64,000 nucleotides of DNA, taken from NCBI RefSeq assembly GCF_024679245.1, contig NC_090172.1, forward strand, positions 1,577,001-1,641,000. Reading direction: 5' to 3'. Made by a program: the position numbers and the translations under genes. How positions within the stretch are numbered: position 1 is the stretch's first letter; each line of letters opens with the position of its first letter. The notes beneath the pieces are model-generated. The model had not been told where the DNA came from. It made no database searches and saw only the letters and a list, made by a program, of their open reading frames with translations. The stretch comes from Pseudorasbora parva. Taxonomy: Eukaryota > Chordata > Actinopteri > Cypriniformes > Gobionidae. Below are positions 8,588 through 19,414 of the stretch, one piece after another.

Positions 8588-8776
8588 AAGACTGTCTGTT
8601 GTTTGGGGCGGCGCCTTCTTATAGCTTCCGTGTACGCCGTCGCCGGTTACGTCACGACGTTGCACCAATCGGATTGGTGGCTGATTTCATTCATACTTCA
8701 GAGCCGTCACGCTGGGGGCGTTCCCAGAGTGTCGTCACTCGACGACGCAGTGTTGAGTTCCCTCGATATAGGGAAC
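8588..8776. repeat. Inverted terminal repeat of DIRS-1 (5' end)
   Basis: 8588-8750 is the near-perfect reverse complement of 3469-3631, including GATTGGTGGCTGATTTCATT. The outer 26 bp (8751-8776) match only the internal complementary region. Confidence 0.9.
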
Positions 8777-8920
8777 AACATTATTCTTTAGAATTAAACA
8801 GCTGTAGGATTTAAAATAATCAAAGATGTTTGCTTTAATGTTTCATCCTCCACAAGGGCCATTTGGAATTCCTAAACTCAAAGAGAAGCTGGAGGTCTGC
8901 AGGCCAAAATGTGAGACACC
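8777..8920. other. Intron 3 of locus B, right flank of DIRS-1
   Basis: The first roughly 35 bp (ATTCTTTAGAATTAAACAGC) continue the locus A intron sequence at 40010-40045, so they are the resumed host intron. The rest has no assignment. Confidence 0.5.
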
Positions 8921-9580
8921 CCTCGCTGCAGCCTGTAGCACGATGACGTTGCTGGATCAGATCCAATACGTACTGGATGGTGGATCGTTATGGCAACGTC
9001 ATTCATTCCGATCTCTGGGTTAATTTATAATGCGTATGCGCTAGTCTTGACATGTATGATCATTATTGTATATAGATGATGTTCTAAACTGTGTAGTTGT
9101 AGTACTGATAAATAGTATTAAGTAATTATTGATGAATAAATCATCTTTTCATAAATGTGATGCCTAAATTACATAGTTTCGCTGTACATGCATGCAAAAC
9201 AGTTACAATTTTATATTCTGATCATACTTGCTGTTGAGTGGAAGGAAAAATTAGTCAAGTAATTGTCTCTGTAATTTTAATCCTCAAGGTACAATGCAAC
9301 ACGATCTGTAAAGAGCTTAAAATACCAGTAGCCTACACATTCAAGGGAAAATGCAAAACGTGTGTCCTGATGAGCATGTTATTAATCATTATTTTTGCGC
9401 GAGCGGTTTGAGTATTTATCTATCCAGCAAAACTCTCCTGTGCATTCAATGATGTCCCCAAAACTCTACTGCGCATGCGTATATGACGTCATCCAATTGT
9501 GAATGAAACCACCGCGCATGCGCGTCCAGTACGCGTTGGATCTGATCCAGTACGTCATCGTGCTTCAGGCTGCAGCGAGG
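8921..9580. mobile_element. MITE with long terminal inverted repeats
   Basis: The left end CCTCGCTGCAGCCTGTAGCA is matched inverted by TGCTTCAGGCTGCAGCGAGG at 9561-9580, and the inverted pairing extends about 60 bp inward (GATCAGATCCAA). It is non-coding. No clear target duplication is seen. Confidence 0.7.
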
Positions 9581-10057
9581 ACTTCTTGCAAAATGTGTGT
9601 CACACCTTTACAGTGGGGGAAGTGGAAATGATCTGATTGGTCAGTTTGAATGTCTCACATTAGGGTTTCAGTCACATTGTCAAGAAAAGAATAAAAGAAG
9701 ATTGTAACGGTTGTTCTGTCTTTTGATTCTCTGGCTCTCTCTTCTTGGGGTCTGCTTTCTGGCGCTTCCTTTCACTGGGCTTCTTTGCTCACGCTCTTTC
9801 TCTCTTCTCTTTTTAAAGCCTCTCTCGCCCCCCCCCCCCCCCATGATGTTTTTATCATCTCATACATCTATGTTAGTGAAACAATAACCAGATTTTTTCA
9901 TTAAATCCTTTCTACTACAAATTATATGCTAACTAGTTTTGACTTTAAAGGGCTACCTATTGCAATACTATAGTCATCTCCCACATATTTTACTACTGTA
10001 GCTGCTCTTATTTACGTATGAGTTGCAGTGTGGTAATAGACAGAGATTGAATTTGAA
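9581..10057. other. Unassigned; pyrimidine-rich and C-run
   Basis: It contains a CT-rich stretch with a run of C at about 9829-9842. I recognise no gene or repeat family. Confidence 0.4.
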
Positions 10058-10512
10058 TTAAAGGTGCACTATGCAACTTTTCGTCCACTGGAGGGCGATT
10101 CTAAACGGCTCGCGAGTACTTTTATTATGACGGTCAGGTAAAAACAGCTATTGTTACCATATCAGATACATTTAAGGGGCCAAGAGCTTCGGCCATCCGT
10201 CCGCTCTCTTCCCTGAACTGAAATGAAGTAGTGGGCTGTACTTTCCACACGACTGACATCAGGTTCAAGTACGCCAGGTTGGCTGGTGGTTATGTTGCCC
10301 GCATACTGCCTCCCATGGCCGAGACTGGTATTACGACACCTGTCGGTCCGGGGCTAGTAATGCTAATGCTAATTAAGGTTGATATCTCTGCAGCACTATA
10401 ACTTGACATTTTTTTAATTACATCATCGCCCTTATTTCTTCTCATTCTTTTGATGCATGTAGGTCATTTTTTTGAAAATTTTTACCTCAATTTTAACACA
10501 TGGCACCTTTAA
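10058..10512. mobile_element. TTAA-flanked MITE
   Basis: The ends TTAAAGGTGCACTATG and CATGGCACCTTTAA form short inverted repeats flanked by TTAA, as expected for piggyBac- or Kolobok-type insertion. About 450 bp, non-coding. Confidence 0.7.
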
Positions 10513-10589
10513 CAGAGATAAAGTTTGAATTAACAGAGTTAAAGTGAATTAAAATTGGACATTAAATTAGATATTAAACGAAACAGACA

Positions 10590-11640
10590 TGCCGCCTAAG
10601 AAAGCAAGTAATTATGTGGAGGAAGAGCTGGATAATATATAAAATAAAATAAAAATCGCTTTGTGGTGTGGCAAGCAGCGGGGCGAGGGACTGCGAGAGC
10701 GGGCCGGTGACGAGTGGTAATGGGTACCAGCTGCGTGACACACCGGTCTCGTCTCGCGGCCAAGGGACGGGAGCATAAAAGGAGGAGCGAAGGCAGCGGA
10801 AGACGAGAGAGGACCAGGCCTGGACTTTATGTTGAGTTTTATTATGTGTGTATAGGCGGGCAGTCGTCCGTGAGGTGCTGCCCGCGGTTTTACTTTCGTT
10901 TTGTTTATTTATTTGTATATTAAAGTTGTTAAACGTTCGCCTCCTTCCTTCCATCCACGAACATTATTACATGCTTGAATCCATAATGGAAAAGCTTTCC
11001 AATGTGGGTGTATAGCAAGCTCAAATAGTAAGCCTGCTTATTGAAGTCAATGCCCTGAAGGAAATTCTGAAAGAGACGGATAAGGTCATCTGCGCACTGG
11101 AGAGAAGAGTCGGTGACTTAGAACAATACATGCGGTTGGAGGAAGTAACCATCAATGGACTGGAAACAAAACATCAAACTTATGTGAGAGCTACTGCCGC
11201 TAGTACCGGCGGAATGAATGAGGGCGAGAACACACCGGCGGAGTAGCTACAACATCTCGAGCGGCAGGTTGTTTGTACCATACCTCACAAGTAAGAGCAT
11301 CAGCATTAAAACGGAGGATATATCTGCCTGTCATGTACTTCCTAGAAGGATCCGCACGGCCAAACCAGAAATTATAGTTCATTTTGTGAGCAGAAGTTGA
11401 ACTATTGCGCCAGGCCCGGAAACTTAAAGGGACTGGGGTGTACATTAATGAACACCTTACCAAAAAAAGAACACTGATATTGCGAGACAAGCACAGAGTT
11501 TATGAAAGCAATACAAGATACAAGCAACGTGGAGCAGAAATGGTCATGTGATGATTCGATTAAATGGAACGCCAGAAGAAACAAGAGTGATTTCGGTAAG
11601 GGAAATCGTCGATCCTGGAAAGTTTAAATGAACATCATGG
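10590..11640 (+). pseudogene. Decayed L1/Tx1-like LINE ORF1, interrupted
   Basis: An initial MPPKKASNYVEEELDNI is followed, after an inserted LTR, by coiled-coil-like coding (IEVNALKEILKETDKVI, then RVGDLEQYMRLEEV) and later fragments including RLNGTPEETRVISVREI. The pattern (basic N-terminus, coiled coil, then an RNA-binding-like domain) fits ORF1 of L1-like elements. There are several stops and frameshifts. Assignment is by resemblance only. Confidence 0.5.
10662..10971 (+). mobile_element. Solo LTR inside the LINE remnant
   Basis: The segment runs TGTGGTGTGGCAAGC ... ATTATTACA and contains a TATA-like GCATAAAAGG and an ATTAAA-type polyadenylation signal. The flanking CGCTT and TGCTT look like a 5-bp duplication with one mismatch. 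It resembles a Gypsy-type solo LTR. Confidence 0.65.
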
Positions 11641-12287
11641 GGACATTGCTAAATAAATTTTGTTATACTAAGAGTACTTTAATTAATGTTAAGTTGATTG
11701 TCTCTAATAAGAATGCTTTTTGTGTTAAAAGAAACACCTGTAATCTTGGATATAAGATTTTCGTTAAGAATAGTTTATTTAAGGACCTAAAGACCAATTA
11801 TTAACTCTCGGACTCAACCATATAGTCAAGTTTAAAAAACAAACAAAAAGCTCATCATTAACTATTAACTTATAAGACTTATAACTGATTATTATTATAA
11901 AGTGTTACCTAAGCATTCATTTATGGGATGGGGTACATTTTAGGGTCCCTATTCAGGGTTTATTAGCTTTAGTTTTCATGGCTGGCCGTACAGTATTCCC
12001 TTACATATGATAAATGAAGTAGAATGTAAAAGTGTACACGTTTAGGTAATCATAGCTTTTAGGCTTTAGCTTAGTTTGAAACCAATCAGAGAGGGCTGTG
12101 AAAAATTACATTTATTTGTAGTGATTGGATATTTCATGAATCTAGCATGTCTCCAATAATTAGTCCTAGACTGAAAATAAGCTGAAAATTATCATTGAAT
12201 ATGTAAAGTAGCACATAACTGAGATGCCCAATAGAGGTCAGGCTTGTGCTGTACTGACAGCAGTTTCCAAAAGGAGCTTGTTTGTAC
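11641..12287. other. Intron 3 of locus B, shared with locus A from about 11860
   Basis: It is AT-rich. From about 11860 it aligns with 41660-42111 of locus A. It has no gene of its own. Confidence 0.6.
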
Positions 12288-12535
12288 CTGTGGAGAGGAG
12301 ACGGTTGTGGTCGTGTCCATGTGATGGTCCTCATGATGGTGAACTCGCTCAACTCTGACAGATACTGTGTGCTTCTTGCCACTGGAGTCCCAAGCGTGCA
12401 CAGAAAACACCTTGTGGCCTTCATGAAGAGTCACTTGTCTCTTGAGTGTTACAGTCCCATCCGTGTTCACATAAAACCGCTTGTCAGCGGACTGAAAGAG
12501 TGTTCTCGTTCTTCCATCGCATGTATTGAAATTTA
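12288..12535 (-). CDS. Cadherin-like exon 3 of locus B (prodomain)
   Basis: This 248-bp exon encodes the cadherin prodomain body, from [20 protein letters not shown] through [15 protein letters not shown] to a His-rich stretch and TTTTVSSPQ at donor GTACAA. It enters in phase 1 and leaves in phase 0. The near-identical paralogous exon is at 42112-42359. The prodomain keeps the precursor non-adhesive until furin cleavage (family knowledge). Confidence 0.85.
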
Positions 12536-12587
12536 CTGTCAGAAAAAAGGATTCAATTGATGCAATAGAGAGACTTGTCATATGTAA

Positions 12588-12670
12588 ACCTGGTTCCCTG
12601 AACGGGGAACAAGACGCTGTGTCAGAAGCTGATGCTATGGGAACACACTCCAGGTGTGACGATGAGCTGA
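12588..12670. repeat. Old DIRS-terminus-like remnant in intron 2
   Basis: GGTTCCCTGAACGGGGAACA and GATGCTATGGGAACAC resemble DIRS terminal sequence. The same remnant is at 42413-42490 in locus A, so it predates the duplication. Confidence 0.5.
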
Positions 12671-12814
12671 TATAGTGTTGTCAAAAATACCAGTACATCT
12701 ACAGTACAACTACATGATTAGTCAGGAAATCAGGCATACCAAGTCATACCAACTTAATTTTAAAAATGTAACAATACCAGCCTCTCTTTAGTACCATTTA
12801 CCAGGTCAACCATA

Positions 12815-13537
12815 CCCCTTTTCCACCAGAATGAACCGGGTGCTAGTTCAGAGCCAGTGCAAGTGTCAGTTCTAAGTTGGATCGACCGAGGAGCCTTTAA
12901 GAACTGGTTTGGCTTTCCACCGGCTAGAGAGCTACCACAGAGCCAAGTCTTACGTCACTGTATATGTCTCATCTTTCTCGTTAGCGAGGCAGCGGGAAAT
13001 ACTCTAGGCTTTTTCGAGATGCATCGGAGCTGGGCGGACAGATCCGCGTATGATATCAAAATACCGCATAAGCGATTCAAAAGCATAAGGAGTCGTTTGC
13101 GCTCGCTGTACTTTGATGTCATACGCAACCGGTTTGCACAGCGCACGCCGATGCATCTCGAACAAGCCTAATTCCCTCAATGGCTCATGGCTTTATGATC
13201 CTACATCGGCATCAGAACGCCGTGGATCTAACGCATGTGTACGGCTCTCCATGATTTGTATAGATGGAGATTACAATCGAGCAACTGTTAGCTTGATTAG
13301 CTGCTATTTAAAAAATGGCGGTTACAAGTTTGTGTTCGTCTTGTTGGTCACGTTAACCCTGCGTCCAGCCGCTGATGCAAATGGTTCTTATTTCTAGCCC
13401 AGCAATATTTTAGTGCTACTTAAGAACCACTTTTCCTGGCTCGGAGCTGGTGCTTTTGTTGTAGAAAGACAAAGAACCGATTTGAAACTAGGCTCTGGCT
13501 CCGAACTAGCACCAGCACTGCCTTGGTGGAAAAGGGG
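12815..13537. mobile_element. MITE ending CCCCTTTTCCACC
   Basis: The terminal inverted repeat CCCCTTTTCCACCA is matched by TGGTGGAAAAGGGG, with further inverted pairing inward (GAACCGGGTGCTAGTTC and related). It is absent from locus A at about 42610, so it is a later insertion in intron 2 of locus B. Confidence 0.72.
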
Positions 13538-14530
13538 TACCAGATAGGTTGTGATATCAGCTTCGATGTTTAAAAAGGGAGTGCATTTTGCTTAGTTTCT
13601 GTGTATAACTTTTTAACCTACTCCATAATACCAGAGATAAAGTCAGAGGTAGTGGAGTTATTGATCTGTGCCAAAAAAGTCTGCTTGCAGTACTTCAAAA
13701 TCTCCCGACAGCAGGCCAAAAAGTGTGGTCTAATTTAGACTGCTCTTTCAGCTGGGCTGCATCTGACTAAAGTCCAACTTTTTATAGCACATCTCCATAT
13801 CCAAAAGCTCAGAATATGCCAAAGAGGGCCACGCTTCCTGACCACTATGGGGAAGAGGTTTGCCTGTCTGCTTCCATAGTCTAATGCAACAGTAGAAAAA
13901 CATAATTTCAACTGGAAGAATTTTCATAGCGAACGTCAAGTCTTGGGCACAGTACATTAAGTATAAATTACAGTGGGGTGAGAAAGAAAGGGAGAAATCC
14001 ATCTGCTTGCTTTCAATAGCCTTAGCTCAACATCTGGCTCATGCAAAGCATTAGTTTAGGCAGGCCATGTCAGTCATGCTTGCATCAGCTAACTCTCAGC
14101 TGATCCTACCTATAGGAAAATGGCACCTATCAAAACTTCCCTTAATCTACACTGCCAGGCCAATATATATATATATATTTTTTTTTACAAGATTTGGATT
14201 TTTAGTTTGGATTTAAATTGGCAAGTACTTAAGAGTCAATGGTTGCATAATTATTGCAGTGATTTAAATGTTTCTAGCATGTCATATATATATTTTTTTT
14301 CAACAGTTCTTTCAACTCACTGTGATTTGCTGGAAGTTCTAACAAAACACATGCAAATAATTCACTTCCTGAATAAGAAAATCTGAGGAGCGATAGTGCA
14401 TCCTTTTGAGGCTCAGCTGGAGGGTGTCCTCATAGCATCATCTACTGACTCAGCGTAACATGAATCTATGAAAGAGAACACTTATTTCTTGCATACACCA
14501 TTAATCAACACTTCTTTGTGAGCTTTGACC
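13538..14530. other. Intron 2 of locus B without recognised elements
   Basis: The part from about 14320 aligns with 43140-43310 of locus A. Two short AT runs occur at about 14163 and 14285. No gene or clear repeat is seen. Confidence 0.5.
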
Positions 14531-15333
14531 CTTATTCCAGTTTCACACATACTCCATCTGCAGTGCATATGCGGTGTGTGTTGTGGTGCTTATGCGGTGC
14601 AGGAGCCACACGCACTGTTGTGCTTACACATATGCTGCGTTTGCAGTGTGTAACTGATCCTCGGCTGTACACCACAAACTGTTAATTGTTATCTATTTTT
14701 ATTTCAAATGTAAAAGTTGTTAGGCTACTGAACATGGCTTGTCATCATTGCAATTCACTTGTATACACTCTTTCATAGATGACACATTTAAAAGCATTAA
14801 TATAAACAACGTTTTATTAAATTCCTTTAAATTTATATAGCCTTTAGATTTATATGTTACGTTGCTCACGCAACGCAAGCGGCAAAATATGTAAACATAT
14901 GCTATAGTCAATGTTAAAATCACAAACATTACAATAGACAAAACATCTTGTCTTTTATTTCGTAAATCTTCTATAAAATCAATTTATTTATTAATTAATG
15001 TATTTATTTATTTATTTATTACAAGGAAGCACATATAGTGGGTTCATGGGAAAAATCCCATTCATATAAATTGCCATTGTACATATAGTGCCCCGGATGG
15101 ACCGCAGGGTGAATTTGGATCCACTTTGCCCTTTAGGTAATGGGCTATTGGGATGTTTCTGCTTACCCCACCTTCCGTGCCTCTTAAACTGCTGACCCCG
15201 GAATAAGGGGGTAATGGACACCTGTAGGGGGTGACACTCGTCTGCTGACCTTCACCCTCATCCCTGGGACCTTTTAATTGTCCATTTCTGAACATTTTTG
15301 GGGTCAAACGGGGTAGTTTCTCCCGCCAATGCA

Positions 15334-16984
15334 CTATTTGTCCATTTTCCCTTTTAGTAAATGGATGAGGCTCTTACTTGGGGGCCTTTACTGCCATGTA
15401 CCATCTATTTGTCCATCTCTCTGCTGGGCACATGGGGCCACTCGGGCTGCAGGCCCCTTCCCACAAACCCACTATTTGTCCGCTTCCCTACTACAGTGGC
15501 GGAATGCCCTATTGACCTCCAATGACCGCTCGCCCCACTGCCACGCCTTTTGGGACCGCCTCCCTGAGTACCACAAACTTACTATTTGTCCGCTTCCCTA
15601 CTATAGTGATGGAATAGACCTTTGACCCCAAAGTGCGGTCCCTGCGCCTACCGGGACCCCGCCCCGAGTCCCACTAACCCACTATTTGTCTGCTTACTTA
15701 CTAAGTTTACAAAAAGCTTGTCTTCATCTTGTTAGGGCAAGGGGCAGGTTCATTTGACCTACGGATGCTCACAGACGCAGCCCACCCGGCTGTTTTAGGA
15801 CATCCAGTGTAAAGTCCCTCAGAGTGACTGCAGCTCTCGCCGAGGCATTACAGGGAGCCCCACGAAGCTCCCTGCCAAATCAAGCATTCGACGCCCCTAG
15901 GTCCTTACCCCCAATTTTAGGGTTTTATTCACTGAAAGAGAGGAATGTCCCAGCTGCAATGTATTTAGTGGCCTTCAAATAGTGGATACATGGACATTGC
16001 ATTTTTTATGCAAACTATACACTATTGTAGCATGAAACAGACATGGATTGGTTCCACTGCATGTGTAGAGTACAGTAGAGGTGGTTTTATATGAAATATT
16101 GACTATAATTATGAAAAATACACTTAATTAACATGTGTCCACAGGGCCTTTACAAGGTGTCCACTGAATACATTAGAAGTGGGATGTTTTCTTGTTGTTT
16201 TTTACTTATAAAAAAACATCCCATTTCTGATGTAGTCAGTGGGCTCTTGATACTGGTTTCGTGGACATTCAGTTTTTATGCAAACTATACACTATTGTGA
16301 CATGAAACACATGGATTGGTTCCACTGTGTGTGGAGAGTACAGTATAAATGGTTTTATATGAAATATTGACTATAATTATGAAAAATACACTTAATTAAC
16401 ATGTGTCCACAGGGCCTTTACAAGGATTCCACTGAATACATCAGAAGTGGGATGTTTTCTTGTCTTTTTTTACTAACACAAAAACATCCCATTTCTGATG
16501 TTTTCGGTGGGCCCTTGATACTGGTTTCGTGGACATTCAGTTTTTAATGCAAACTATACACTATTGTGACATGAAACAGACATGGATTGGTTCCACTGAG
16601 TGTATAGAGTACAGCAGAGGTCAGCTGGGGGCTAGGGGTCATTCCGTCACTTAAGTGGGTAAGTGGACAAATAGTGGTTTTGTGGGTTGTGGGGCGGGGC
16701 CTGGAGGTTGGGCGGTGGTCAGCACCGGTCAGCTGGGGGCTAGGGGTCAATCTGTCACTTTAGTGGGTAAATGGACAAATAGGGTTTTTTTGGGATGGGG
16801 CGTGGCCTGGGGGTGGGGCGGTGGTCAGCATCGGTCAGCTGGGGGCAAGGGGTCATTCCATCACTTTAGTGGGTAAGTGGACAAATAGTGGTTTTGTGGG
16901 ATGGGGGCGGGGCCTGGGGGTGGGGCGGTGGTCAGCAACGGTCAGCTGGGGGCTAGGGGTCATTCCGTCAAGTGGACAAATAAC
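15334..16984. repeat. Inverted arrays of about 100-bp units around a 270-bp tandem repeat
   Basis: CTATTTGTCC occurs at 15334, 15405, 15472, 15582 and 15682. Its reverse complement GGACAAATA occurs at 16665, 16773, 16879 and 16974, each within similar units. Between them, CATGAAACA units recur at 16031, 16301 and 16570. This symmetric layout resembles transposon subterminal repeats. Confidence 0.6.
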
Positions 16985-17365
16985 GGGTTTGTGGGATAAG
17001 AATGTGTCCACCCCGCCATATAAATGTCGTAATCCTGGAGTGGGACTGCGTAGCGCCACCCTGTGGAGAAAGGACGAACTGCTTTTTGTGGCCCCAAACT
17101 TCGGCGGGGTCAGGCCCACCAAAATCAGTCAGGGTCAGTCAGGTGGCCGGCGAGGGCCGCCGGACATCGGTGCCCCGCCCCTAAAAATTTTTGAGGGGGC
17201 AGGGCGCAGCGCCCACAAGGCCACGTACATGACCCATTTAACCACTGCCTAGAAGGACGCGTTTGAAAAGTGGCATGTTTTCTAGAGAAAGGTCATAAAG
17301 AACTTTGGTTTTCCATCTCCAAGAACGGAGGAAGGACGAGTGCTATCCATTATGTCAGGTATGGT
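16985..17365. other. GC-rich stretch of unknown origin
   Basis: It contains GGGGGCAGGGCGCAGCGCCC-type sequence with no convincing ORF or repeat identity. Confidence 0.35.
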
Positions 17366-18813
17366 CAGGGATGGGCAGTATTTCAAATACATGTATTTAA
17401 AATACGTATTTGAAATACAAAATACTATTTTGTATTTTGTATTTTAAAGCCTTTGGAAAAAATCGAATGTAATTTGTATTTAAATACATTTAAGATGAGT
17501 ATTTTTGTATTTTCAAAATACTCAAAATACTTTGAGCCAGGCAACCTCTTTATCAGGAGCTGTTTTCATGCATCTACTAGTTCAGACCAGACACGCCCCT
17601 CCCCCCAACATTCATTCAGATGAGCCGCAGCTGTACAACCCTAGCCTGACAAGCCAGACCCACATCAAGATGTTTGGTCTGGAAACTCACCATTGACAGG
17701 GCTCAATCCGAGGGGCGGATAAACGGTTGTCTTTCAAACTCCCTCTGCACGCGATAGGATAGCCCTACAACCATCCAGAGCAACGTGAAGCGGAGCTTGT
17801 TGATAGATTAAACATTCGCCGTATCCAGTCAGCAAAACTCTGAACACATCTTCCCTTCTTAAGCATGACTTCAGTGCCGTTCTTTGTTCTTTTCTCAGAG
17901 AAAAGCTTAACTCCAAGTCTTTCAGAGTCACGGCCAGAGCTGATTCGAAAGACCGCCGTTCGCCAGCGTCTGTGTTTACTAGAAGCACGCAAACGCAACT
18001 CTGCCATCATTATGTTAAGCCCCGCCTACCGACTCTATACACGATGTGATTGGCCTGACCAGAGTTTGGTTTTTACAGCTCAGAAGTGTATTGAGAGTTG
18101 CTAGACGGCACTCGTGGCAGATTAGATTTGCTGCCGCTAGGGTGCGTCTAGATTTCTAGGCTAGTACAACCCAGCCTTGGATCGGCAACTTTACAAAATT
18201 GTTGGAATAAGGTGAGGATGTCATGGTCAATTCTACTTGTTGATTAAAGTAGCTTGTCAAATGTGTTTGAAGTATTAACGTTACTGCATGTTAGGGATGA
18301 GTGATATCATATGACAATACATATCGTAGATTCGTAGCAATAATATAAAATGTGAATCGATGGAACTTTTTCTAAATCATTTAGATCATAGATAGGCCTA
18401 TCGGGGTAAGCACATATATCTGTGCAGCTTTTAGTGGGCAGGAATAATTGGAATGTAGGAGTGGAAAAAGAAGTGAGGGCGAATGAGTTATTGACGTAAT
18501 TTGTGTTATTATAACTGCCGCTGAAGGAAATTTAAATTCAAATTGAAAACGAAAGTTTCTAAGCAGTTGCACACATCTAAATGCTTTTTGGCATTCAGAA
18601 TAGGCCCAGATAGATTACAGCCTAATATGGATACCTTCACTGAATTGCCAATTTCACATGTATTTGGTGTATTTTCAAAATACAAAATACTGTATTTGTA
18701 TTTAAATACATTTTTCCACACAGTATTTTGTATTTGTATTTAAATACATTTTTCCTCACAGTATTTTGTATTTGTATTTTAAATACATTTCCATGTATTT
18801 ATGCCCATCTCTG
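17366..18813. mobile_element. hAT-type non-autonomous element with 8-bp TSD
   Basis: The ends CAGGGATGGGCAGTATTT and TTTATGCCCATCTCTG are imperfect inverted repeats. GGTATGGT flanks both sides (17358-17365 and 18814-18821), an 8-bp duplication typical of hAT. Subterminal regions are rich in AAATACAAAATAC-type sequence. It has no transposase and carries a nested MITE at 17642-18163. Confidence 0.85.
17642..18163. mobile_element. MITE with 9-bp TSD (Mutator-like?), nested
   Basis: It starts TAGCCTGACAAGCCAGAC and ends GATTTCTAGGCTA. GTACAACCC is duplicated at 17633-17641 and 18164-18172. A 9-bp duplication is usual for Mutator-like elements. A second copy at 62877-63181 also has a 9-bp duplication. 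Confidence 0.8.
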
Positions 18814-19299
18814 GGTATGGTGTTGTTTTTTCTTGCTTTACCCGTGGCAAAAAAGCCATGTGATGGCTTTGAAACTGAGTAGAATTGTAAATTATCTTTA
18901 AATGATATGCATCTGTGGTGAAATTACTAGATTTTTGTGCCAGTACATGTATTTGTTTTAATGCAAACAATGCACTGTCACTTTAATTCTGCGATCTAGC
19001 ACAGCAAAAAATAGACTCTGTGCCGAAACAATCACTGCACTCCTGTATATGAATCGCTTCTAGAAAGGATCGCCAGACCGCATCAGCCTGCAGTGTGAAA
19101 GCTGTAATCTGTTAACATGGGTACGGAAAAAATTATGCACTGCATAAGAACTTCAGACGGAGTATGTGTGAAACGGGCGTTACACTTGAGTTAGACTCTT
19201 AATTGCATTGAATGTTACAGTAAAAAAAAAAAACACATCTTATCCAAACTCCAAACGTTCAGTTACCTCAAGGTTTTATTTAAAGATAACACAGCCTAC

Positions 19300-19414
19300 C
19301 TCTTCCTAGTTGTTTTCCTTGGTGAAGGTCATCTCTGTGTACTTTAAAAACCAGCAACTCCGACTCAAAGCCAGGTGTACATGAAGACTCCTCCGCAAAT
19401 CCACAAACAAAAGC
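19300..19414 (-). CDS. Cadherin-like exon 2 of locus B (prodomain start)
   Basis: This 115-bp exon encodes [20 protein letters not shown] and then [18 protein letters not shown]. The CxPGF motif marks the start of classical cadherin prodomains. The donor is GTAGGC. The paralogous exon at 43488-43602 is nearly identical (KRLGR instead of KQLGR). It follows the phase-0 exon 1 and ends in phase 1, matching exon 3. Confidence 0.82.

Larger units (their letters stand above)
3420..8776 (-). mobile_element. DIRS-1: near-intact DIRS tyrosine-recombinase retrotransposon
   Basis: This 5.36-kb element in minus orientation is bounded by GTT at both ends. Inverted terminal repeats pair 3469-3631 with 8588-8750. 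An internal complementary region (about 3677-3787) is the reverse complement of both outer ends joined at a single GTT. Three ORFs encode a gag-like protein, RT/RNase H with a methyltransferase-like C-terminus, and a tyrosine recombinase with all catalytic residues. There is no target-site duplication, as known for DIRS. It lies in intron 3 of locus B, antisense to nothing (same strand as the gene), 36 bp from exon 4. Confidence 0.93.
14537..19179. mobile_element. Composite insertion with inverted ends, absent from locus A
   Basis: The left GTTTCACACATACTCCATCT is matched inverted by CAGACGGAGTATGTGTGAAAC at 19154-19174. Locus A runs straight across this point (about 43315-43340). Inside lie an array-bearing block (15.3-17.0 kb) and a hAT-type element (17366-18813). 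No transposase was recognised. Confidence 0.6.

Noticed and set aside
12857..13397. Overlapping frames on both strands
   Set aside because: They lie inside a MITE with inverted ends and show no protein motif.
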